64,000 nt of DNA, taken from contig NZ_VOAK01000023.1 of assembly GCF_007859075.1 (NCBI RefSeq), positions 62,001 to 126,000 on the forward strand, in the 5' to 3' direction. The DNA is from Gemmobacter aquaticus (GTDB taxonomy: Bacteria > Pseudomonadota > Alphaproteobacteria > Rhodobacterales > Rhodobacteraceae). Of the stretch, positions 23,316 to 33,429 are shown piece by piece. Position numbers and translations under genes: made by a program. The notes under the pieces were generated by a model. It saw only the letters and a list, made by a program, of their open reading frames with translations. It did not search any database and had not been told where the DNA came from. Within the stretch, counting starts at the first letter, position 1. Each line of letters opens with the position of its first letter.

Positions 23316-24281
23316 CTAGCCCTCGCTTCGGTCCCGCACCGCGCGCCGGCGCAGCAAGAGCGATATCCGGGGCATGAGCCCAGTTTCGGGGCGCGAACGC
23401 GATTCCAGCACGGGGCGGTGCTCTGACACACTCGCCCTACCCTCGCGCAGGACGATATAGATGCCCGAGGCGATGATCACGCCCGCGCCAACCATCGTCC
23501 ATTCATCAGGCGTCTCGTCAAAGATCAGATAGCCGTAAATGATGGCCCAGATCATCTGCGAATACTGCATCGGCGCCACGATCACCGCCTCGGCCCGCCT
23601 GTAGGCGAAGATGATCAGCAGCATCGCCACAAACCCGAAAGAGGCAATGATGCCCAGCATCCCCAGATGCGCAACGGGCATGGGCTGATAGACAAACGGC
23701 AACGCACAGCCGAGAACGATGAAGTTTGCCACCATCGGATAGAGCAAGAGCACGACCGAGCGCTCGTCCGAGCCGATCTTGCGCACGACAACCGAGGCTA
23801 GCGACGAAAACACCGCCGCCGCCAGTGCCGCGACATGGCCAAGGCTGAGCGGCACGGCACCGGGGCGCAGCACGATCAGCACGCCGATCAGCCCCACGAC
23901 AACCGCCAGTCCCCGACGCAGTCCGACCTTCTCGCCCAGCACCGGAATGGCCAGAACGGTAATCAACAGGGGCGTCGCAAAGAGGATCGCATAGGTCTGG
24001 GCAAGGGGAAGCACCGAGAACGCGTAAAAGGCCGATATCCCGGTGATCACCGTCGAGACCGTACGCAATGCGGTCCACCACGGATGCACGGGACGCAGGT
24101 GCCCTTCGGTTCCGTCGTTCATCAGCATCAGCGTGACCAGCGGAAAGCTGAGCAAGCCCGCGAAGAAGATGATCTGGATCGCATGGTAATGCTCGCCCAG
24201 AAACTTCACGACGACGTCGTGGGTTGCGTAGATGCCGAAGGCAAGCAGCGCGGCCAGCGCGCCCTGCACATTTGGGTTCAT
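23316..24281 (-). CDS. DMT superfamily transporter (two EamA domains)
   Basis: Inner-membrane protein of 321 residues with about ten hydrophobic helices in two EamA halves. [29 protein letters not shown] opens the first, and [23 protein letters not shown] the second; each half has the usual small-residue helix and a conserved charged turn ([26 protein letters not shown], and [26 protein letters not shown]). Family members export amino acids or other metabolites; the substrate is not readable. A 30-residue basic tail follows the last helix. The ATG at 24281 gives a first helix without the basic leader of the longer frame. Confidence 0.9.
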   Translation of the reverse strand: MNPNVQGALAALLAFGIYATHDVVVKFLGEHYHAIQIIFFAGLLSFPLVTLMLMNDGTEGHLRPVHPWWTALRTVSTVITGISAFYAFSVLPLAQTYAILFATPLLITVLAIPVLGEKVGLRRGLAVVVGLIGVLIVLRPGAVPLSLGHVAALAAAVFSSLASVVVRKIGSDERSVVLLLYPMVANFIVLGCALPFVYQPMPVAHLGMLGIIASFGFVAMLLIIFAYRRAEAVIVAPMQYSQMIWAIIYGYLIFDETPDEWTMVGAGVIIASGIYIVLREGRASVSEHRPVLESRSRPETGLMPRISLLLRRRAVRDRSEG

Positions 24282-24430
24282 GACGAAAGACCTGTAGGTG
24301 CGGTGCGCCGACCGCGTTTGCGCAAACATTTTTCGCAGATTCTGGCGTTGGCCTCAATTCCCCACAGTGGACTGCTTGCGACACTTCGCCATTTGCGAAA
24401 TGCTCTCGTCTGAAGGGACGGGGGTGGCAG

Positions 24431-26020
24431 ATGTCCGGCGGCGGGCTTGGCTTTCTTGGCGGCATCGGGCTTTTCGTCTTTGGCATGTTCGTGATGACCG
24501 AGGCGCTGAAAGCGCTGGCCAGCGCGCGGATGCGGGCCGCCCTTGCACGCTTCACCACCACGCCCGTTCTGGGCGTCATCAGCGGGGCGGTCAGCACGGC
24601 ATTGCTGCAAAGCTCATCCGCGACGATCCTGACGGTGATCGGCTTTGTCGGCGCGGGGCTCATGACCTTTTCCCAATCGGTCGCCGTGATCTTCGGGGCC
24701 AATGTCGGGTCCACCGCGACGGGTTGGGTGGTCGCACTGGTCGGGCTGAAGCTGCAACTCGGCACGGTTGCCATGCCGCTTCTGTTTCTGGGCGCGCTGC
24801 TGGCTGCGGTGGGGCGCGATCGGCGACGGCAGGTCGGGCTGGCCCTCTCGGGCTTCAGCCTGATCTTTCTGGGGCTGGAGGTGATGCAGGCCGGCAGCGG
24901 CGCGATCTCGGACCTGCTGCTGCGCACAGGCCTGCCAAGCGAAGGCCTTGTCGGGATGCTCGTGCTGGTCCTGACCGGCATCGTCATCACCTCGATCATC
25001 CAGTCATCGGGTGCGGGCGTCGCCATCGCACTGGTGCTTTTGCAGGACGGATCGATCTCTCTGCTTCAGGCTGGCGCGCTCGTCATCGGGATGGACCTTG
25101 GCACCACGGTAAAGTCGATCCTGGCCACGCTGGGTGGATCCACCGCGATGCGGCGCACGGCTATGGCCCATGTCGGCTACAATCTGGTTGCGGACGCGCT
25201 GGCCTTTCTTGCCTTGCCGGCGCTGCCAATGATCGGGCGATGGACCGGAGATGATGCGACAGCGCTGGTCAGCTTTCACACCGGGTTCAACCTCGCAGGA
25301 ATCGCGATCCTGCTTCCGCTGATCGTGCCCTTCTCGCGCGTAATCGAGCGGTTGGTTCCGGCAGACAGCGGCCCGATTCCTCAAGCGATCGACCGGCGCC
25401 TGCTGCAAGATGCAAGCGCGGCACTGGATGCCGCCCGAAGCACCGCCGAGGCTGTTGCGCGGCTGGAGTTCCAGCGGCTTGCAATTGCGCTGAAGCCTGC
25501 GGCATCAGACCCTCCATCCGCAGCCGAACTTCTGCTCGCGGCTGATGACCTTGAAGAGTTCCTGTCGATCATACCGCTGGTCGAGACCACGGGCAGCACG
25601 CGCAACCGGCATGCCGCACTTCTGCACCTGAACGACCATCTTCACCGATTGCACAACCGCGCAAGCCAGCACGACAGGCCGCGCGCGCTGGTGGGTCAGC
25701 CGCTATTCCGGCGCCCCGTCGCGCTGATGCGTGGCGCGCTGCTGCGGGCGTCCGAGAGTCCGATGGACGCGCGCGCCGCAGCCCGGCTGGGTCGCATCCA
25801 TGCGCTGCTTGCACGACGTGCAAGCCACCTGCGGCGGTCATTGCTGTTGTGGGAACACGCGGGGCAGGTCTCGCCGCAGGCGCTGTTTGACCAGACCGAC
25901 GGCCTGCGCTGGCTGGAGCACGTCGCCAATCACACGGCGCGGATCGTGCATTATTCAGCTGTTGCTGCAGCACCCGCGCCGACCGCCACCGAGGCGGCGG
26001 CCGAGCGGACAGAGCCCTAG
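24431..26020 (+). CDS. Na/Pi cotransporter family protein (NptA/YjbB type)
   Basis: Inner-membrane phosphate transporter of 529 residues. The two inverted family repeats are visible: STALLQSSSATILTVIGFVGAG near residues 56-77 and TSIIQSSGAGVAIALVLL near 190-207, each with the Q-S-S-(S/G)-A core that binds sodium and phosphate. About eight membrane helices occupy the first 310 residues; the remaining 200 are a helical PhoU-like cytoplasmic domain (LLQDASAALDAARSTAEAV to LEHVANHTARIVHY). Bacterial members mostly export phosphate. It is convergent with leuB, with a palindrome at the junction. Confidence 0.92.
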   Translation: MSGGGLGFLGGIGLFVFGMFVMTEALKALASARMRAALARFTTTPVLGVISGAVSTALLQSSSATILTVIGFVGAGLMTFSQSVAVIFGANVGSTATGWVVALVGLKLQLGTVAMPLLFLGALLAAVGRDRRRQVGLALSGFSLIFLGLEVMQAGSGAISDLLLRTGLPSEGLVGMLVLVLTGIVITSIIQSSGAGVAIALVLLQDGSISLLQAGALVIGMDLGTTVKSILATLGGSTAMRRTAMAHVGYNLVADALAFLALPALPMIGRWTGDDATALVSFHTGFNLAGIAILLPLIVPFSRVIERLVPADSGPIPQAIDRRLLQDASAALDAARSTAEAVARLEFQRLAIALKPAASDPPSAAELLLAADDLEEFLSIIPLVETTGSTRNRHAALLHLNDHLHRLHNRASQHDRPRALVGQPLFRRPVALMRGALLRASESPMDARAAARLGRIHALLARRASHLRRSLLLWEHAGQVSPQALFDQTDGLRWLEHVANHTARIVHYSAVAAAPAPTATEAAAERTEP

Positions 26021-26035
26021 GCCCCGATCGGGGCC
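26020..26035. terminator. Palindrome between convergent nptA-like and leuB genes
   Basis: GGCCCCGATCGGGGCC is a perfect 16 bp palindrome that begins on the last base of the upstream stop codon. Convergent genes on both sides make a bidirectional terminator likely, though no T-run follows and a self-complementary stem with so small a loop is weak. Confidence 0.4.
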
Positions 26036-26051
26036 CAGGGCCGCACAGGGA

Positions 26052-27158
26052 TCAGAGGCTTGCGTTCAGCGCAGCCACGACTGCATTGCCCATGGCGCTG
26101 GTCGAAACCGGGGTGCCACCTTCGGGGCCCATCAGATCGGCCGTGCGGACGCCATCGGCCAGCACCTTCTCGACCGCTTGCTCCAGCCGCGTCGCCTCAT
26201 CCCCCAGATCGAAGGAATAGCGCAGCGCCATGGCGAAGGACAGGATGCAGGCGATGGGGTTGGCCTTGCCCTGCCCCGCGATGTCGGGGGCCGAGCCGTG
26301 GACGGGCTCATAGAGCGCCTTGGGACGGCCATTGGCCATCGGTGCGCCAAGGCTTGCCGAGGGCAGCATGCCCAGCGACCCGGTCAGCATCGCGGCAGCG
26401 TCCGACAGCAGGTCGCCGAACAGGTTGTCGGTCACGATAACGTCGAACTGCTTGGGCCAGCGGCAAAGCTGCATCGCACCAGCGTCGGCATACATGTGCG
26501 ACAGCTCGACATCCGGGTATTCCTTGTCGTGGATCTCTTGCACGACCTGGCGCCACAGGATGCCCGATTCCATGACATTGGCCTTCTCCATCGAGCAGAC
26601 CTTGTTGCTCCGGCGGCGGGCAAGCTCAAAGGCCGAGCGGGCAACGCGGGCGATTTCCGACTCGGTATAGCGCTGCGTGTTGATGCCGACGCGCTCATTC
26701 CCTTCGGTGAAGATGCCACGCGGCTCGCCGAAATAGACGCCCGAGGTCAGCTCGCGCACGATGACGATATCGAGCCCCGCCACAACTTCGCGCTTGAGCG
26801 ACGAGAAATCGGCCAGCGCGTCAAAGCACTGGGCCGGGCGCAGGTTGGAGAACAGGTCCATCTCCTTGCGCAGGCGCAGAAGGCCACGCTCGGGCTTCAC
26901 GCTGAAATCGAGGTTGTCGTACTGCGGGCCACCCACGGCGCCCAGAAGCACCGCGTCCACCTCTTGCGCCTTGGCCATGGTGTCATCGTGCAGCGGGGTG
27001 CCGTGCTTGTCATAGGCGCAGCCGCCCACCAGATCCTCGGAGACATCAAAGGTGATGCCGCGCTTGGCGTCATACCAGCCGATGATCTTTTTCACCTCGG
27101 CCATGACTTCGGGGCCGATGCCGTCGCCGGCGAGGATAAGGATGGAAGGATTGGCCAC
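26052..27158 (-). CDS. leuB: 3-isopropylmalate dehydrogenase
   Basis: Third step of leucine synthesis: NAD-dependent oxidative decarboxylation of 3-isopropylmalate in the cytoplasm. [20 protein letters not shown] opens the protein; [16 protein letters not shown], the substrate region [26 protein letters not shown] and [29 protein letters not shown] follow with the metal-binding Asp residues, then [22 protein letters not shown] place the start at the GTG at 27158, with AGGGAG upstream, giving 368 residues, the usual length. The ATG at 27224 adds 22 unrelated residues. leuD and leuC lie 2.2 kb and 3.6 kb upstream on the same strand. Confidence 0.97.
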   Translation of the reverse strand: MANPSILILAGDGIGPEVMAEVKKIIGWYDAKRGITFDVSEDLVGGCAYDKHGTPLHDDTMAKAQEVDAVLLGAVGGPQYDNLDFSVKPERGLLRLRKEMDLFSNLRPAQCFDALADFSSLKREVVAGLDIVIVRELTSGVYFGEPRGIFTEGNERVGINTQRYTESEIARVARSAFELARRRSNKVCSMEKANVMESGILWRQVVQEIHDKEYPDVELSHMYADAGAMQLCRWPKQFDVIVTDNLFGDLLSDAAAMLTGSLGMLPSASLGAPMANGRPKALYEPVHGSAPDIAGQGKANPIACILSFAMALRYSFDLGDEATRLEQAVEKVLADGVRTADLMGPEGGTPVSTSAMGNAVVAALNASL

Positions 27159-27248
27159 GTCAAGGCTCCCTGAGCTGTGGAAATGGGTCGGGCGTGGCGT
27201 AGCCTCTGGGGCCAGTCGGGTCAAGCGGACTTGGGATTTTTGCGCCTG

Positions 27249-28397
27249 TCACGGCAGCTCGATATCGACCCAGACCGGATAGTGGCGCGAGGCTTGCGCA
27301 AGCGTTTCGGCCAGCGGCCCATCCGCAGGCCACATCACACCCGCGGCGGTGACCTGCAGCCCGGCAGACGGCAGCACATAGTCAACCCGCAGACCGCCCG
27401 GACCTTCCGGATAAAGGGCCGTGTCGAGCGCCGGATCGCCCTTTTGCGCAGGCTCGATGCGACCATGCAGGCCGAGAGGCGCCGGGTCTTGCAGCGCGGG
27501 ATGCGAGAGCAGCGCGCGGATCGCCTCGGGCCGCCCGTCGCCGTCGGCAGGATCAAGGTTGACCTTTCCCATCAGCACGAAGGGCAGCGGCGGGGGCTCG
27601 GCCCCGTCCAGAAGGTGAAGCCAGAATGCCGCCTCATCATGGTTGCGCCGGCCATTGCGATCCTCGGGCCCGTCAAACACGGGCGGCGTCGCCGCGAAGG
27701 CCAAGAGCCCGAGCCGCCTGCCCCCCGGCAGTGTGACACCCACCTGCCAGTGGCTGGTCGACGACAGGCGCTGGACAGCCCGCTCTTCGGCCGTCATGTC
27801 GGGCGGCAACAGCGCCCCCGGCAGATCGGACCAAAGTGCGGCGGTATAGTCGGTGGCCGCCTGGGCCTCGACCGGCAGGCGCGACAGCAGCGCGATCCCG
27901 CCCTGCCCCTGAAACCGGCCATACCCGATGGCATCGCGCGCCTCGCCTTTCCTTCCATTGTGGTCAAGGTCCAACCCGGTGGGTAGCCCGCTGTTCGAGG
28001 GCAACGCAAAGCGGTGCGCGTAGGTCAGCCCCGCCGCGGCCAGCCGTTCGGACAAGAGGTTCAGCCCGACCAGACGCGTATCGAGATCGATCCCGGTGAT
28101 CAGCAGGATATCGGCGTCAAGCTGGCGGATCACCTCGATTGCGGCGGCGATCTGCCGGTCCTGGCCCCGGTCAAGATGATCGACCAGCAGTCCCGGCCCA
28201 CGGCGCGACAGCCCTGCATCCCAGGTGGCCAGTCGAAGCGTATCGGCCCCTGCCGGCGAGACCGCCAGCAGGATCAGGCCGGCAAGTAGCTGGACCCATC
28301 CTCGATACCCGAAACCCGACGCTCGGCGCGGATCATTTCGGCAATCTTGCCCATGGCAATGCCGCGCATGAACAGGCTGCAAGGAAGAAAGGCCCAT
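27249..28397 (-). CDS. Endonuclease/exonuclease/phosphatase family protein, exported
   Basis: EEP-fold protein. The domain begins TLRLATWDAGLSRRGPGLL and has DADILLITGIDLDTRL (where the metal-binding Glu of the family would be), FVLMGKVNLDPADGDGRPEA (usual GDxN becomes GKVN) and LRVDYVLPSAGLQV (usual D-Y). The last His is HYPVWVDIELP. The loss of typical ligand residues suggests altered chemistry. A hydrophobic stretch LLAGLILLAVSPAGADT before the domain looks like a signal peptide, but no ATG or GTG lies at its start in this frame; the only ATG is at 28397, 124 bases inside the upstream gene. The true N-terminus is therefore open. Confidence 0.75.
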   Translation of the reverse strand: MGLSSLQPVHARHCHGQDCRNDPRRASGFGYRGWVQLLAGLILLAVSPAGADTLRLATWDAGLSRRGPGLLVDHLDRGQDRQIAAAIEVIRQLDADILLITGIDLDTRLVGLNLLSERLAAAGLTYAHRFALPSNSGLPTGLDLDHNGRKGEARDAIGYGRFQGQGGIALLSRLPVEAQAATDYTAALWSDLPGALLPPDMTAEERAVQRLSSTSHWQVGVTLPGGRRLGLLAFAATPPVFDGPEDRNGRRNHDEAAFWLHLLDGAEPPPLPFVLMGKVNLDPADGDGRPEAIRALLSHPALQDPAPLGLHGRIEPAQKGDPALDTALYPEGPGGLRVDYVLPSAGLQVTAAGVMWPADGPLAETLAQASRHYPVWVDIELP

Positions 28398-29113
28398 GCC
28401 GTCATCGTCCAGATCAGGGTTTGCGAATTTGTCAGCGCCAGCGGCTCGAACCCGGACGAGCCGATGTTCACCACCGCCGGAATGAAGAACGGCAGCAGGA
28501 ATCCCATGCCGATATTCACCCGCGCGTCACGCTCCAGCCGCACGATAACGTCGCCATTGGCGGTGGGGTCAAAGGTCGGCAGGTTGATCCAGACGTTGAA
28601 CCCGCCGCGCGCCCGGCTGGGCCAGCCCCGCAGCTTCAAAAGCAGCACAAACACCGCAAGACCAAGCAGCGAGATCAGATAGGCCGTGCCAGCGGCCGTC
28701 GTCACGGCCAGCAATTGCGCATCCGTCGCGCTGTCATTCAGCATGAAGGTCGCCAGACGAACCGGCGAATAGGGGAAATCCAGCGCATTGCCGATCACGA
28801 TCCCAACAGCACTGAACAGCGTGCTGAGCGTGGTCGGCGCGACATGTGTTTTCTCGATCACCGTCAGCATGAAGACGGTCAGAAACAGGATTGCAAAGCG
28901 CACGCGATTGAACGGCGGCGCGTCCCGAAACTCCACGAGGCCCGGATAATCGGTCTTGTATTCGACAAAGGTGAGGGCACCCGAGAACAGCGCGACCAGC
29001 GCAACCATCTGTTTGGTATCCGCCCCCGTCCCCGGCAGAAGCGCCGAGGGGATGGCGATAACCACCATAACAAGAAATGCGCGCACGATGGCGCCTAAGA
29101 GCCGATTGAACAC
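28274..29113 (-). CDS. Multi-pass membrane protein, 279 aa, unknown
   Basis: Five or six hydrophobic segments: residues about 6-26, 36-50, 70-90, 98-110, 140-162, and 206-250, with a polar loop at 165-200 (RGGFNVWINLPTFDPTANGDVIVRLERDARV). The N-terminal third resembles nothing I can name. The tail after the last helix (AMGKIAEMIRAERRVSGIEDGSS) is cytoplasmic by the positive-inside rule. It lies upstream of and overlaps the EEP gene, so the two are probably co-expressed; neighbouring leucine genes are in the same direction but separated by a terminator. Confidence 0.78.
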   Translation of the reverse strand: MFNRLLGAIVRAFLVMVVIAIPSALLPGTGADTKQMVALVALFSGALTFVEYKTDYPGLVEFRDAPPFNRVRFAILFLTVFMLTVIEKTHVAPTTLSTLFSAVGIVIGNALDFPYSPVRLATFMLNDSATDAQLLAVTTAAGTAYLISLLGLAVFVLLLKLRGWPSRARGGFNVWINLPTFDPTANGDVIVRLERDARVNIGMGFLLPFFIPAVVNIGSSGFEPLALTNSQTLIWTMTAWAFLPCSLFMRGIAMGKIAEMIRAERRVSGIEDGSSYLPA

Positions 29114-29320
29114 CGCCCTACCTTCCCACTACCGGACCGCCACGGTACTTGGCCGCGTCATGTTCCGGATGATCCTCCGCACTGCCCTGCGGTTTGCCCC
29201 AAAGTTGCCTGAATGCTGCTCCCATCCTGCGAATCCCGCAACTCCGCCGTGCATGACAGATGCCCAATGCGGCAAATTGTGGGACGGACTGTCGCCCGAA
29301 TACATCAGAATAGGGCAAAA

Positions 29321-29354
29321 TAAAGGCCGCCTCGGTCAAAAAGAACAAGGCGGC
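29321..29354 (-). terminator. Terminator after leuD (minus strand)
   Basis: GCCGCCT (complement of 29348-29354) pairs with AGGCGGC on the minus strand across a 15-base loop and is followed by CTTTATTTT. It lies 50 bases past the leuD stop and ends the leuC-DUF429-leuD unit. A short frame at 29118-29369 on this strand overlaps it and is not a gene. Confidence 0.8.
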
Positions 29355-29403
29355 GCAAGATGTTGTCAACCAGGCCCGGGCCTGCCCGAATGGCTTGGGC
29401 AGG

Positions 29404-30009
29404 TCAGACCCAGGGACGCAGTACCTTGGCGCGGGATTCGAAGCTGTCGATTGCCGACGCCTTCTCCAGTGTCAGGCCGACATCGTCCAGGCCGTTCAGC
29501 AGGCAATGCTTGCGGAAGGGGTCAACCTCGAAAGCGAAGGTCACACCGTCCGAGCTGGAGACGGTCTGCGCTTCAAGATCGACTGTCATCCGGGCGTTGC
29601 CGCCCTTCTTCGCGTCTTCCATCAGCACGTCGACGGCCTCTTGCGGCAGGACGATCGGCAGGATCCCGTTCTTGAAGCAGTTGTTGAAGAAGATGTCGGC
29701 AAAGCTGGTCGAGATCACGCAGCGGATACCAAAGTCCAGAAGCGCCCAAGGCGCATGCTCACGCGAGGAACCACAGCCGAAGTTGTCGCCCGCGACAATG
29801 ATCTCGGCCTTGCGATAGGGTTCGCGGTTCAGCACGAAATCGGGGATCTCGGCTCCGTCCTGGGTGTAGCGCATCTCGTCGAACAGGTTCTTGCCAAGCC
29901 CAGACCGCTGGATGGTCTTCAGGAACTGCTTGGGGATGATCATGTCGGTGTCGATGTTGACCAGCGGCATAGGGGCCGCGATCCCGGTGATGGTGGTAAA
30001 CTTGTCCAT
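29404..30009 (-). CDS. leuD: 3-isopropylmalate dehydratase small subunit
   Basis: Small subunit of the isopropylmalate isomerase, which with LeuC converts 2- to 3-isopropylmalate. Length 201 is normal. Signatures: [22 protein letters not shown] at the start, [28 protein letters not shown] in the swivel domain, and [20 protein letters not shown]. The gene follows DUF429 by 19 bases and leuC in turn, so the two subunits are made from one transcript with a foreign-looking gene between them. Confidence 0.97.
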   Translation of the reverse strand: MDKFTTITGIAAPMPLVNIDTDMIIPKQFLKTIQRSGLGKNLFDEMRYTQDGAEIPDFVLNREPYRKAEIIVAGDNFGCGSSREHAPWALLDFGIRCVISTSFADIFFNNCFKNGILPIVLPQEAVDVLMEDAKKGGNARMTVDLEAQTVSSSDGVTFAFEVDPFRKHCLLNGLDDVGLTLEKASAIDSFESRAKVLRPWV

Positions 30010-30028
30010 ATCTGTCGTGTCCTTTCGC

Positions 30029-30721
30029 CTAGGCGATTACTGACATTTCAAGGCCAACCGCGTCCCGCGACGGGACGGGGGGAAGTGTGATGTGTTCGCG
30101 GCGGGACATACGCCCCGCCGACCAGAGAAGCGCCGTTGCATCCAGCACGTCATCGGCCGCCATCAGACCACGCGGCGCATCGGCAACAAGCGCTTGCGCG
30201 GCAAATCCACGTGCCTGCAGCAGCTCGATCCGGTCCTTGCGCCCCGCAGGCTCGCGCTTGCGCGAGAGCACGGCGGCACCGCCATTCATGACCGCAAAGG
30301 ATACCTCGGGGTGACCCTCGCGTATCCGCCCTTGCCCAAGTGACCGCACGACGCCATCGACCTCACGCATCTTGGGGAACAGCATGAAGCTCTGCTTTGA
30401 CAGACCGCGCTGCAGTTCCTGCCTGTTCACGTAGGATGCGTCGAAATAGACGGCTTCGGCCAAGGCCAGTCGGCAGGGTGTCGAGAACACCGAACTGGTC
30501 TTGCCCTTGAGCATGGCCCGCATCGCTGCCTCGACATCACGTGGCTCGGGCCCATCGACAAACCCGATCGGGATGTCGATGACCGCAAGATCGATGCGCT
30601 GCCGGTCGAAGAAATCGGCAAGGTCCGTGACATGCACAAGCCGGGCCAAGGCGAAATCATCCGCCTCGGCAACGATGGCAACCCAGCCAGAGGGGCAACC
30701 GTCGATCCCGGCCAGTCGCAT
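30029..30721 (-). CDS. DUF429 family protein between leuC and leuD
   Basis: A 230-residue protein of a nuclease-like (RNase H fold) DUF429 family of unknown function. [19 protein letters not shown] is the glycine-rich first strand with Asp, [22 protein letters not shown] a second acidic strand, then [26 protein letters not shown] and [13 protein letters not shown] with acidic residues, all consistent with a DEDD-like or RNase H-type metal site. It starts 3 bases after the leuC stop. It probably has no part in leucine synthesis itself and is simply co-transcribed, but the same arrangement occurs in relatives as far as I recall. Confidence 0.9.
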   Translation of the reverse strand: MRLAGIDGCPSGWVAIVAEADDFALARLVHVTDLADFFDRQRIDLAVIDIPIGFVDGPEPRDVEAAMRAMLKGKTSSVFSTPCRLALAEAVYFDASYVNRQELQRGLSKQSFMLFPKMREVDGVVRSLGQGRIREGHPEVSFAVMNGGAAVLSRKREPAGRKDRIELLQARGFAAQALVADAPRGLMAADDVLDATALLWSAGRMSRREHITLPPVPSRDAVGLEMSVIA

Positions 30722-30724
30722 GCG

Positions 30725-32143
<1,419 letters not shown>

Positions 32144-32201
32144 GGCTCTCACCTGTTCTTTCGGGATGGCTGTGGAATCTTGGGGTTCGATGCGGCGTCA
32201 T

Positions 32202-32219
32202 GGGCGCAGTCAAGCGCCC
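32202..32219. terminator. Short GC hairpin between the 30-aa frame and leuC
   Basis: GGGCGC pairs with GCGCCC over a 6-base loop. It sits 8 bases past the stop of the 30-codon frame and about 60 bases before leuC (minus strand). No T-run follows, so it may be a weak terminator or attenuator-like stem rather than a true stop. Confidence 0.3.
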
Positions 32220-32226
32220 CGCCGGA

Positions 32227-32319
32227 TCAAAGGCGCGCGAGGGCGTTGCGGGTCATGCCGAAGAAGCGGGCCGGAAGCCGCGCATGATCGGTGATGTTGA
32301 AGTAGATGAACCCGTGCAT
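32227..32319 (-). CDS. Small open frame upstream of leuC, 30 aa
   Basis: Reads MHGFIYFNITDHARLPARFF then GMTRNALARL. Third codon positions are almost all G or C, as in the surrounding genes, which supports translation. The ribosome site is weak (TAGCCCC before ATG). It is not a classical leucine leader peptide, since only four of 30 residues are Leu and none are consecutive, but its place before leuC is the place a leader would have. It could equally be a conserved micro-protein. Confidence 0.45.
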   Translation of the reverse strand: MHGFIYFNITDHARLPARFFGMTRNALARL

Positions 32320-32575
32320 AGGGGCTAGATACGCGCGAATCCCCTGCGACGCAAGATTTCAGCATGCAGACGCGCCAAGGTTGCCCTTACCCGGCAATGC
32401 GTGTATCCCCGCCCGCCTGCATTTCCGGCCTGCGCGCATTGAGTCGCGCCGCCTGTGATGTTACGTTGAACCATGACCCCGGCGCCGGGGCGATGCGGCG
32501 CGCTACCTGGAGGACGATGTCCTGTCTCATTCTGATCCTGCGACCGGACTGCCGGTCGGGCCAAGGGCCGCACGC

Positions 32576-32956
32576 ATGAGCGATGCAGAGCCCACAAGCG
32601 AAGTTCTTCTCGCCCGCATCATCGCCTCGCTGGAGGATGACAAGGCCGAGAACATCGTGCAGATCGACCTGCGCGGCCGGTCGGACATGGCGGACTACAT
32701 GGTCATCTGCTCGGGCCGGTCGTCACGTCAGGTGGCGGCGATCTCGGAAAAGCTGGTTGACCGGCTGAAGCAAGAGTTCGGCCGCCTGTCCAAGATCGAG
32801 GGCAAGGAAACCGGCGATTGGGTGCTGATCGACACGGCCGATGTGATCGTCCACGTCTTCCGTCCCGAAGTGCGCGAGTTCTACCAGCTTGAAAAGATGT
32901 GGCTGCCCGCAGATCAACAGCGGCCCGCCTCTTTCGGTTTGGCCGACAACGGCTGA
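32576..32956 (+). CDS. rsfS: Ribosome silencing factor RsfS (Iojap)
   Basis: Binds ribosomal protein L14 and blocks subunit joining when nutrients are short. The 126-residue product has the DUF143 core: ARIIASLEDDKAENIVQIDLRGRSDMADYMVICSGRSSRQVAAISEKL, with D-x-x-D-Y-M-V-I and SGRS, then GDWVLIDTADVIVHVFRPEVREFYQLEKMW. The stop overlaps the ATG of rlmH by one base (TGATG), a conserved pairing in bacteria. The 256 bases upstream to the 30-aa frame show no gene. Confidence 0.95.
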   Translation: MSDAEPTSEVLLARIIASLEDDKAENIVQIDLRGRSDMADYMVICSGRSSRQVAAISEKLVDRLKQEFGRLSKIEGKETGDWVLIDTADVIVHVFRPEVREFYQLEKMWLPADQQRPASFGLADNG

Positions 32957-33426
32957 TGCGCGTCCATCTCTGCGCCGTGGGGCGGCTGCGCGCCGGCCCC
33001 GAGCGCGACCTGATCGACGACTACAGGACGCGGTTTGACCGCACGGGCCGGGCCTTGGCGCTCGGCCCTTTCTCTGAGCACGAAGTGGAAGACAAGAAGG
33101 GCGGCGGCATGGAGGCCGAGGCCGAGCTTCTGGCCCGCGCGCTGCCCGCTGGCGCCGTGCTTGTCACCCTGGATGAGCGTGGACGGGTGCTCTCCTCACC
33201 AGAGTTCGCCGATCAGCTGGCGAAATGGCGCGATGGCGGGCGGCAGGACGTGGCCTTTGTCATCGGGGGTGCCGATGGTATTGCCCCGTCGCTTCGGGCG
33301 CGGGCCGATTTCTCGATCAGCTTTGGTCGCATGGTCTGGCCCCACATGCTGGTGCGGGTCATGCTTGCCGAACAGCTCTATCGCGCGGCCTCGATCCTCG
33401 CCGGCGCACCCTATCATCGGGCGTAA
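32956..33426 (+). CDS. rlmH: 23S rRNA pseudouridine(1915)-N3 methyltransferase
   Basis: SPOUT methyltransferase that methylates pseudouridine 1915 in helix 69 of 23S rRNA on the assembled ribosome. MRVHLCAVGRLRAGPERDLIDDYRTRF starts the fold; FVIGGADGIAPSLRARADFSISFGRMVWPHMLVRVMLAEQLYRA is the trefoil-knot segment that binds SAM and ends in HR-like residues (APYHRA). Length 156 is usual. Translation is coupled to rsfS. Confidence 0.95.
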   Translation: MRVHLCAVGRLRAGPERDLIDDYRTRFDRTGRALALGPFSEHEVEDKKGGGMEAEAELLARALPAGAVLVTLDERGRVLSSPEFADQLAKWRDGGRQDVAFVIGGADGIAPSLRARADFSISFGRMVWPHMLVRVMLAEQLYRAASILAGAPYHRA

Positions 33427-33429
33427 GGG

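Noticed and set aside
25731-27173. Long plus-strand open frame (480 codons) across the nptA-like 3' end and leuB
   Set aside because: Composition shadow in Arg/His/Gly-rich frame, antisense to leuB, which has complete family motifs.
29118-29369. 83-codon minus-strand frame after leuD
   Set aside because: Contains the leuD terminator and has no coding bias or motif.
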